A stretch of DNA of 5,394 bases from Acidobacteriota bacterium. Lineage in GTDB: Bacteria > Acidobacteriota > UBA890. Positions 1 to 5,394 of the stretch are shown here, in pieces; the stretch's first letter is position 1; each line of letters starts with the position of its first letter. The notes beneath the pieces were generated by a model. It worked only from the letters and a program-made list of their open reading frames with translations. It had not been told where the DNA came from and made no database searches. The stretch lies in the NCBI GenBank assembly GCA_030609765.1, contig JAUWTE010000246.1:1-5394 (forward strand), read 5' to 3'. The translations under genes and the position numbers were made by a program.

Positions 1-1311
1 AAAGCCGGCCGCCTGCCGCGAGCCGCTCTGGCGCGCACCCACGATCACACCCGAGTTGATCCGCAGGTTGGGGAGCATGCGGGCGATATTCTCGTCGAGG
101 TTGAGGCACAGCAGACCAACCTTCTCGACCAGGTTATTCTCAGGCGTGACCATCGCCGCGAACTGGTTGGCTTCATCGGGGCGCTCGACGACCTGTACCT
201 GGAGGTTTTGCGTACGACCGTCGCGGAGGACCTCGACCGCCACTGTCGAGCCGATGTCCTTGCGATACAGGTTGACGCGGAACTGGCGGGCGTTCTCCAT
301 TGTCTTACCGTCGAGCGACACGATGATGTCTCCGTGATGGAGACCGGCCATGGCGGCTGGTGCGCCCGGATAGACATCGCTGATAATCACGCCCCAATCA
401 CGGGGCAAGCTGAGAGCCTTCGCCATTAGCGGCGTGATGGTCTGCGCGTTGATACCGAGAATGCCCCGTCGGACGCGGCGGTTTGCACGAATCTGCTCAT
501 AGACGAAGCGAACGATGTTGCTGGGTGCGGCGAAACCGATGCCTTCGTTGCCTCCAGACTGCGAATAAATCATGGTATTGATGCCGATAACCCGGCCGCG
601 CGTGTCGACCAGCGGGCCCCCACTATTGCCCGGATTGATCGGCGCATCGGTCTGCAAGTAGATCATCGGGTCCTCCGGGCGAAGCTGCCGAGCCGTGGCG
701 CTCAAGACGCCCAGGGTCACGGAGCTCTCGAGGCCGAAGGGGCTGCCGAAGGCGAGCACGATCATCCCGGGGCCGACCTCATCGGAATCAGCAAGCTCGA
801 GGTATGGAAGCCCCTCGCGCTGCACCTTCAGGACCGCCAGGTCGGTCTCGGCATCGGTACCGATGACGATAGCTCCCACGAGCTCACCGCTCGGCTTGAG
901 AATCGACCCACCGCTACCCTCGCCGCTCAGGGCCGCGGGCAGCCGTACCTGTACCCGGCGGGCGCCTTCCACGACGTGGGCGTTGGTAACGATGTAGCCG
1001 GTCGGATCGACGATGACCCCAGAGCCGCCGCTCTCGCGCGTCGCCAGGAGCGCACGAGCGCTACCGTCAATAGGCGCATAGCTGGTAACGACAACCTCGA
1101 CGACCGTTGGCAGGACCTCGGCCGCCACGACCTGGAGCGAGTCGCTCAGATCGATGAGCTGCACCTGCTGTACGGCGCCGGCGGAACCTGAGGCACCTGC
1201 GGGCATGACAGGCATGAGCAGCCCCATGGCCACGAGCAGCGCCAGCGCCAGCGGCGCGGTGAGGGATCGGGACGGCTGGTTTGGTATCGTTGTGTGGCTC
1301 ATGTGTTTCAT
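1..1311 (-). CDS. HtrA/DegP-family periplasmic serine protease with PDZ domains (3' end cut by window)
   Basis: Reading leftward from an ATG at 1311 gives 437 codons with no stop before base 1, so the C-terminus is missing. Residues 1-40 form a signal peptide: a basic N-region, a hydrophobic core at about 20-37, and A-G-A at 38-40 as a likely cleavage site. The trypsin-like domain spans about 55-275 with the full triad: His112 (TNAHVVEG), Asp157 (ETDLAVLK) and Ser230 (NPGNSGGP). A PDZ domain follows at about 283-375, and a second begins at about 397 and is cut off. Members of this family degrade or chaperone misfolded envelope proteins, and their PDZ domains bind exposed C-termini. The stretch 125-149, between the His and Asp segments, is some 14 residues longer than usual and rich in Gly and Ser. 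An alternative in-frame ATG at 1329 adds six residues, and an in-frame stop lies further upstream. The gene diverges from the transporter gene. Family assignment is very secure; the substrate and exact subtype are not known. Confidence 0.95.
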   Translation of the reverse strand, partial: MKHMSHTTIPNQPSRSLTAPLALALLVAMGLLMPVMPAGASGSAGAVQQVQLIDLSDSLQVVAAEVLPTVVEVVVTSYAPIDGSARALLATRESGGSGVIVDPTGYIVTNAHVVEGARRVQVRLPAALSGEGSGGSILKPSGELVGAIVIGTDAETDLAVLKVQREGLPYLELADSDEVGPGMIVLAFGSPFGLESSVTLGVLSATARQLRPEDPMIYLQTDAPINPGNSGGPLVDTRGRVIGINTMIYSQSGGNEGIGFAAPSNIVRFVYEQIRANRRVRRGILGINAQTITPLMAKALSLPRDWGVIISDVYPGAPAAMAGLHHGDIIVSLDGKTMENARQFRVNLYRKDIGSTVAVEVLRDGRTQNLQVQVVERPDEANQFAAMVTPENNLVEKVGLLCLNLDENIARMLPNLRINSGVIVGARQSGSRQAAGF

Positions 1312-1396
1312 AATGCGAGTCGTCTCCATGATCTGTTCACGCTTTGTCAGGCTCTCAGACTATGACTGTGCGCCGCGAGAGAATAACTAGCATCCC
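1312..1396. promoter_or_regulatory. Divergent intergenic control region
   Basis: These 85 bases separate the start codons of the protease gene (leftward) and the transporter gene (rightward), so promoters for both must lie here or inside the flanking coding ends. The region is visibly richer in A and T than the genes. CTGACA on the minus strand (1345-1350) resembles a -35 box and TATGAC on the plus strand (1361-1366) loosely resembles a -10 box. Neither has a partner at 16-18 bp, so no promoter is called. CTCTC at 1352-1356 and GAGAG at 1377-1381 are a weak inverted pair. The role is inferred from position only. Confidence 0.5.
1324..1327 (-). promoter_or_regulatory. Possible ribosome binding site of the HtrA-type gene
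   Basis: On the minus strand the bases read GGAG, 12 nt before the ATG at 1311. They lie directly after, and share a G with, the alternative ATG at 1329. No purine-rich motif precedes the 1329 ATG at a good distance, which is why 1311 was preferred as the start. The spacing of 12 is longer than ideal, so the call is tentative. Confidence 0.35.
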
Positions 1397-3763
1397 ATGA
1401 ATCCGATTGCACTGCTTTCCAGGTGGCTGGACATCCGCCCGGGTGAGATGCGCCTGGTGTCGCTGTCGTTCATGGGGGCCTTCTGCGCCATTGCGTTCCT
1501 GATTCTCGCGCGTTCGCTGCGGGAGGCGCTGTACCTGACGAGCTTTGACGTTACCACCCTGCCTTACATCACCATCGCCGTCGCGGTGCTCGGCCTGCCG
1601 ACGGCTGGTGCGTTCACCGCCGTGATGGCCCGACTCGAACCGCGAGCCGCCTTCCGCCTGGCCTTGGTTCTGGTATCGGCGGGCCTGCTGGTTCTATGGC
1701 CCCTCATCTCGCTCTCGCCGGCCGCCGTCGTGGCCTTCTATCTGTGGACGGCCCTCGGCACATTGATCGTCACCTCCGGCTTCTGGATCGTGACCTCGGA
1801 ACACTTTGCGCTGCGAGAGGCGAAGCGCCTGTTCGGACTCATAGGCGCCGGCGGAACGCTCGGAGCGATGGTCACGGGCATATCGCTGCGATACCTGACC
1901 CTGTCCTTCGAGACGATCGAGCTCATCCCTCTGTTGGTCGGCATTCTCGCACTGCTCCTGCTTTTTCAGACTCTGCTCGGTAAGCATGTGCAGGACCCGA
2001 CGGAGGACCTGCAGGTGGGAAAGGAGGAGGGCAAGGCCTCGATTCGCCAGGGGCTCAGCCTCGTGTGGCAGACGCCACATCTGCGCACCATTGCTCTGGT
2101 CGTCTTCGCGGCGACCATCGCGTCGACTCTTCTCGACTATCAATTCAAGGAGCTCGCCAGCAGCTCGTATGCAACGAGCGAGGAGCTCGCCGGGTTCTTC
2201 GGCTTGTTCTACGGCTGGACGGGCGTGATCTCATTGCTGATTCAAGTGCTGCTGGCGTCGCGCTTCCTCGCCGTGGCGGGAGTGGCAGCGAGTCTCTCTG
2301 TGTTGCCCACCATCCTCATTGCGGGCTCGCTGGCCATGCTGTTTTCGCCCGTGCTTGCGGTCATTACGCTGGTTCGCGGTGCCGACTACTCCCTGCGTAA
2401 ATCGCTGCACAGGTCGGTCCTCGAATACCTCTACGTACCTGTCCCGTCACTGCTGCGCCGCAAGACCAAGACATTCATCGACTCGGTTGTCGATAGCGTT
2501 GCTGGGGGAGCCGGCGCCATCATCATCTTTCTCTGGGTCACACTCGGGGGGTTGCCCTCACGCTATCTTTCGATCTACATCATCGTCTTTTCCCTGGCCT
2601 TCCTGCTTCTCGCTTACCGCATGGGCCAGGCGTACATGCAGACTTTGGTTTCCAGGCTGAAAGAGGGCGAGGCGGCCTTCGCCGATCAGGAGCTTGTAGA
2701 GGTGGGCTTCGACGGCAAGGACCTCCTCACGACGACCCTGACGCAGTTCGATCTCAGGGAACAACTCGCGCGGTCGGGCGTAGTGCTCGATTCCTCCCAG
2801 TTTCTGGTTCCGGAGACCGAGCAGCGAGGGAAACGATCATCGACGACGATGGACAGAATTACCTCCTCTGACCCGTCGGTTGTTGAGAAAGCCCTGCGGG
2901 AGGCCGACGATTGGGACGAGGACCATGTGCCCGTTCTGGTGCGACTCCTGGCCCGTAGCGCCTACTACGATCGGATCGGCCAGATTCTCGTCCAGATCGG
3001 CGAGCCCAGCCTGGGCCACCTCAATGAGGTTGTTCAGGACGAGCATGCCGACTTCGTCATCCGCCGCCGCATTCCTCGCATCCTGGCCGAGCACGATCAT
3101 GGCAGGGCGGACGAAGCGTTGCTGGCCGCTCTCAGCGCCGCCCGATTCGAGGTGCGCTATCGCTCGGGCGTTGCGCTCGTCCGTCGCCGCAGCACGGGAA
3201 TGGCCACGGCGTCAGCCGGTTGGGAGAGGATCGTATGGACAGCGATCGACACCGAGGTGAGTAGAGAGCGACCGGTCTGGGAGCTGCAAAAGCTCCTGGA
3301 CGGCGACGAGGCTGGAATCGATGATTTCGTGGAGAACCGGGTTGGGTTGCGGGGAGAGCTCAGCCTGGAGCACACCTTCCGGCTCCTGTCTCTGGTGCTC
3401 GACCCCGAGCCTGTCCGCACTGCCTTTCACGGTGTCCTTCTCGATGACGCTGCGCTCAAGGGCATTTCCCTCGAGTATCTCGAGACGGTGATGCCTCCGG
3501 AAATTCTCAAGAAGCTGTGGCCATTCATTGGCGACATGAGCGAGCATCAACGTAAGAAATCCACCCGCTCGCTCGATGACGTGGTCTTCGACCTTTCCAA
3601 GACCGGGGCCACGCTATTCGTCGGCGCCGATGAGAAGGCGGCGCTGAGGGCGGCGCTCGATGGCACCGGCAAGGGTGGCAAGGTCGCCCGCCGACGAGAG
3701 GACGGCTCCGGGAAAGGCGAAGAAGTAGCGGAGAAGGCTGACTCAGAGGAGGCTGACTCATGA
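1397..3763 (+). CDS. ATP/ADP-translocase-like MFS membrane protein with C-terminal HEAT-like domain
   Basis: The 788-residue product starts with a short amphipathic piece ending in LDIRPGE, a common lead-in of this family. About 12 hydrophobic segments follow, near 19-37, 55-76, 86-104, 107-129, 144-166, 173-194, 230-248, 263-286, 289-305, 306-326, 363-382 and 386-406. A charged cytosolic loop lies between the sixth and seventh (195-228). LLDYQFK (245-251) and RRKTKTFIDSVVDS (354-367) resemble conserved spots of bacterial relatives of the ATP:ADP antiporters. The first six and last six segments match the two MFS halves. Residues 407-788 are soluble: a linker to about 480, helical HEAT-like repeats at about 490-600, further helices to about 750, and a charged Lys/Glu/Gly tail. 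Classical antiporters are about 500 residues, so the tail is a large addition. Nucleotide transport is possible but unproven, as most free-living members are uncharacterised. The ATG at 1397 is the first after an in-frame TAG (1388-1390). Its ribosome binding site is weak (GAGAG 1377-1381, 15 nt away). The 3' end overlaps the kinase gene. Confidence 0.87.
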   Translation: MNPIALLSRWLDIRPGEMRLVSLSFMGAFCAIAFLILARSLREALYLTSFDVTTLPYITIAVAVLGLPTAGAFTAVMARLEPRAAFRLALVLVSAGLLVLWPLISLSPAAVVAFYLWTALGTLIVTSGFWIVTSEHFALREAKRLFGLIGAGGTLGAMVTGISLRYLTLSFETIELIPLLVGILALLLLFQTLLGKHVQDPTEDLQVGKEEGKASIRQGLSLVWQTPHLRTIALVVFAATIASTLLDYQFKELASSSYATSEELAGFFGLFYGWTGVISLLIQVLLASRFLAVAGVAASLSVLPTILIAGSLAMLFSPVLAVITLVRGADYSLRKSLHRSVLEYLYVPVPSLLRRKTKTFIDSVVDSVAGGAGAIIIFLWVTLGGLPSRYLSIYIIVFSLAFLLLAYRMGQAYMQTLVSRLKEGEAAFADQELVEVGFDGKDLLTTTLTQFDLREQLARSGVVLDSSQFLVPETEQRGKRSSTTMDRITSSDPSVVEKALREADDWDEDHVPVLVRLLARSAYYDRIGQILVQIGEPSLGHLNEVVQDEHADFVIRRRIPRILAEHDHGRADEALLAALSAARFEVRYRSGVALVRRRSTGMATASAGWERIVWTAIDTEVSRERPVWELQKLLDGDEAGIDDFVENRVGLRGELSLEHTFRLLSLVLDPEPVRTAFHGVLLDDAALKGISLEYLETVMPPEILKKLWPFIGDMSEHQRKKSTRSLDDVVFDLSKTGATLFVGADEKAALRAALDGTGKGGKVARRREDGSGKGEEVAEKADSEEADS
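3731..3760 (+). repeat. 15-nt tandem duplication at the end of the transporter gene
   Basis: Bases 3731-3745 (GAGAAGGCTGACTCA) are repeated at 3746-3760 (GAGGAGGCTGACTCA) with one mismatch, A3734 against G3749. In frame they encode Glu-Lys-Ala-Asp-Ser and Glu-Glu-Ala-Asp-Ser, the last ten residues of the protein. The second copy contains the AGGAGG motif and the A of the kinase start codon. The repeat is read directly from the sequence; the idea that a slippage duplication created it is inference. Confidence 0.85.
3747..3752 (+). promoter_or_regulatory. Strong ribosome binding site of the kinase gene
   Basis: AGGAGG, a full anti-16S complement, sits 7 nt before the ATG at 3760 and within the last codons of the transporter gene. 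It fixes the kinase start at 3760. Together with the ATGA stop/start overlap it points to translational coupling, where ribosomes ending on the transporter reinitiate on the kinase. Confidence 0.88.
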
Positions 3764-5379
3764 GAGGCGAGGCCCCCAAAGCGGCGCTCATCGAAGGCAC
3801 GAGACCCGGGCTGGGCACCGAAACCGCCGATCTTCTGCGTGGACGGCTGAAGATCGGGGCGCCGCTGCTGTGCCTTACGGTTACCCTGTTTACCCTCCAT
3901 GCCGCTTTCTTCGGCCACACAGAGTATCCGCTCTGGTACGGCGGCGTGATCGCCGTTGTCTTTGTCGCCTTCAGCGCGCTGCTGTGGAGTCAGGTGCCGC
4001 TCACCCTGGGCCAGCTCCGTCTCGTGGAGCTGACCCTCTTCGGTCTCATAGCATTGAACTACTTGGCCAACCAGTACATCGATGCACTGCGCTGGGCCAG
4101 CCAAGGTGACGCCGTGGAGACGATGGCGCGCATCACGTCCACTCGGCAGGCTGCCTACGCCATCATGGCCACCTACGCGCTGTTCATCCCCAATACCTGG
4201 CGCAGGGCACTGGTGGTCCTCACGGCGATGGCCTTCCTCCCGGCGTTCGTGCCTCTGGTCATGCGGTTCCATGATCCTGAGGCCCTCGCGTTGCTGCGCT
4301 CCGGGATGGGCGTGGAGGCGTGGACCTACGTGGCCATCTGGATGGTCGTCGGCGTTGCCATCACCACCGCCGGCACGCACATCATCCAGGTTCTGCGCGT
4401 AGAGGCCTATGAGGCAAGGCAGCTCGGCCAGTACCGGCTCACCGAAAAGATCGGCGCAGGGGGGATGGGAGAAGTCTGGAAGGCCAAGCACCGGCTGCTG
4501 GCTCGGCCGGCGGCGGTCAAATTGGTCAGGCCGGAGATGATCGACGCGAAGACGCCCGACGAGGCGCACACGACGCTGAGTCGCTTCGAGCGCGAGGCGC
4601 AGGCGACGGCGTCGCTGAGGTCAGTGCACACCATCGAGATCTACGATTTCGGGATTACCGACGACGGGGTCTTTTACTACGTCATGGAGCTCCTCGACGG
4701 CCTGGACCTCGAGAACCTGGTGAAGGAATTCGGGCCGCTCTCGCCCGCCCGCACTATCTACTTGCTGCAGCAGGCCTGCGATTCCCTGGCGGAAGCGCAC
4801 GCGCACAGCCTGATCCACCGAGACATCAAGCCCGCCAACCTGTTCACGTGTCGGATGGGCCGGGCGTGCGACTTCATCAAGATCCTCGACTTCGGCCTGG
4901 TAAAATCAGATCCACACGAGGGGCAGACGGACACCGAGTCGCTCACCGTCGTAGGAATGACCGCCGGCACGCCGGCATTCATGTCTCAGGAACTGGTGTT
5001 GTCCAAGCCCTACCTCGACGATCGCTCCGACATCTACTCGCTCGGCTGCGTCGCCTACTGGATGCTGACCGGCCAGTACATGTTCGATGTCAGCAACGCC
5101 ATGGAGGTGGCCGTGCATCAGGTCAACACAGAGCCACCGTCGCTGTCCGAGCGCACCGAGCTCGAGATCCCTGCCGATCTCGAGCAGGTGGTGCTCGCTT
5201 GTCTCCGCAAAGATCCGAACCACCGCCCCGCCAGCGCCGAGGTACTGGCGGGGATGCTCGCCGAGTGCGAGAGCGCCGCGGCTTGGACCGATACGGACGC
5301 ACGTGCCTGGTGGGAGCTACACATGCCCGGCGCCACGACGACGCCATCGCCCTCAGATCAACCGACTCAGGCCGAGTAG
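3760..5379 (+). CDS. Membrane-anchored Ser/Thr protein kinase with N-terminal six-TM domain
   Basis: The 539-residue protein has a cytosolic N-terminus of about 30 residues and six hydrophobic segments (about 32-51, 59-76, 87-103, 129-144, 148-168, 187-207). A short helical linker (208-223) leads to a complete Hanks-type kinase domain (about 225-503). Visible kinase elements are the Gly-loop GAGGMGEV (232-239), Lys254 in AAVKLV, Glu279 in RFEREA, the catalytic loop HRDIKPAN (353-360, Asp355), DFG (377-379), the activation segment with GTPAFMSQE (403-411), Asp424 and Gly429 of subdomain IX, and Arg489. All catalytic residues are present, so it should transfer phosphate from ATP to Ser or Thr on cytosolic targets. 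The usual APE or SPE at the end of the activation loop reads SQE. The tail carries WTDTDARAWWELH (509-521) and a Pro/Thr/Ser-rich end. The six-TM part matches no sensor domain I can name. The order is the reverse of PknB-type kinases, in which the kinase precedes one TM. The start is set by AGGAGG and the ATGA overlap with the transporter gene, a likely partner or substrate by context. Confidence 0.95.
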   Translation: MRGEAPKAALIEGTRPGLGTETADLLRGRLKIGAPLLCLTVTLFTLHAAFFGHTEYPLWYGGVIAVVFVAFSALLWSQVPLTLGQLRLVELTLFGLIALNYLANQYIDALRWASQGDAVETMARITSTRQAAYAIMATYALFIPNTWRRALVVLTAMAFLPAFVPLVMRFHDPEALALLRSGMGVEAWTYVAIWMVVGVAITTAGTHIIQVLRVEAYEARQLGQYRLTEKIGAGGMGEVWKAKHRLLARPAAVKLVRPEMIDAKTPDEAHTTLSRFEREAQATASLRSVHTIEIYDFGITDDGVFYYVMELLDGLDLENLVKEFGPLSPARTIYLLQQACDSLAEAHAHSLIHRDIKPANLFTCRMGRACDFIKILDFGLVKSDPHEGQTDTESLTVVGMTAGTPAFMSQELVLSKPYLDDRSDIYSLGCVAYWMLTGQYMFDVSNAMEVAVHQVNTEPPSLSERTELEIPADLEQVVLACLRKDPNHRPASAEVLAGMLAECESAAAWTDTDARAWWELHMPGATTTPSPSDQPTQAE

Positions 5380-5394
5380 CCCGGCGGGCCACTC
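5374..5394 (+). terminator. Inverted repeat over the kinase stop codon, possible terminator stem (cut by window end)
   Basis: GAGTAGCCC (5374-5382) pairs with GGGCCACTC (5386-5394) around a GGC loop, with eight of nine pairs formed and one A-C mismatch. The TAG stop lies within the left arm. A GC-rich stem directly at the end of an operon is what an intrinsic terminator would look like. The window ends at the last base of the right arm, so the required T-run cannot be seen and the call stays tentative. Confidence 0.4.

Noticed and set aside
45..377. A 110-codon minus-strand open frame rich in Arg, Ser and Thr
   Set aside because: It is a frame shifted from the HtrA-type protease on the same strand, whose PDZ sequence explains this region fully.
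1336..1366. TTCACG and TATGAC as a plus-strand promoter for the operon
   Set aside because: The spacing is 19 bp and both boxes are imperfect, so it is no better than chance matches.
1154..1390. A 78-codon plus-strand open frame ending 6 nt before the transporter start, a possible leader peptide
   Set aside because: Most of it is antisense to the protease signal peptide, its composition is not protein-like, and no ribosome binding site precedes it.
1174..1857. The 14-mer GGCGCCGGCGGAAC occurring at 1174-1187 and 1844-1857
   Set aside because: The copies lie in unrelated coding contexts (antisense in the protease gene, sense in the transporter Gly-rich turn) with no shared flanks; most likely chance in GC-rich DNA.
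3547..4569. A 340-codon open frame on the minus strand antisense to the transporter end and the kinase start
   Set aside because: It lies opposite two strongly supported genes, is rich in His, Arg, Pro and Gln as expected of a GC-rich antisense frame, and shows no recognisable domain.

Overview
The window is a GC-rich (above 60 % by eye), almost fully coding stretch of bacterial chromosome. It holds three genes: one truncated at the left edge on the minus strand, and two complete genes on the plus strand. No RNA gene, mobile element, CRISPR array or origin is visible. The organism cannot be named from this sequence. A membrane-anchored eukaryote-like Ser/Thr kinase, a bacterial ATP/ADP-translocase-like carrier with a large soluble tail, and high GC would fit lineages such as Myxococcota, Gemmatimonadota, Acidobacteriota or Planctomycetota. 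That placement is inference only.

Layout. Positions 1-1311 (minus) encode an exported HtrA/DegP-type serine protease. It has a signal peptide, an intact His-Asp-Ser triad, a first PDZ domain and the start of a second one cut by the window edge. Positions 1312-1396 are a short divergent intergenic region that must carry the control signals for both directions, although no convincing promoter can be read in it. Positions 1397-3763 (plus) encode a 788-residue protein with about 12 membrane segments related to the ATP:ADP antiporter branch of the MFS, followed by roughly 380 soluble residues including a helical HEAT-like part. Positions 3760-5379 (plus) encode a 539-residue Ser/Thr protein kinase whose six membrane segments lie before the kinase domain.

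The two plus-strand genes overlap by ATGA (3760-3763), and a strong AGGAGG ribosome binding site for the kinase lies inside the last codons of the transporter gene. They are therefore almost certainly one translationally coupled operon. The last 15 codon bases of the transporter gene are a tandem copy of the preceding 15, and that copy supplies both the ribosome binding site and the overlapping start. An inverted repeat over the kinase stop codon may be the stem of a terminator, but the window ends before any T-run could be seen.

How the genes might work together. The pairing suggests a membrane module in which a nucleotide-carrier-like protein with a cytosolic helical tail works with, or is phosphorylated by, a membrane-embedded kinase. 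The divergent protease could belong to the same envelope-related response. These links rest on gene order and domain content, not on any demonstrated function.
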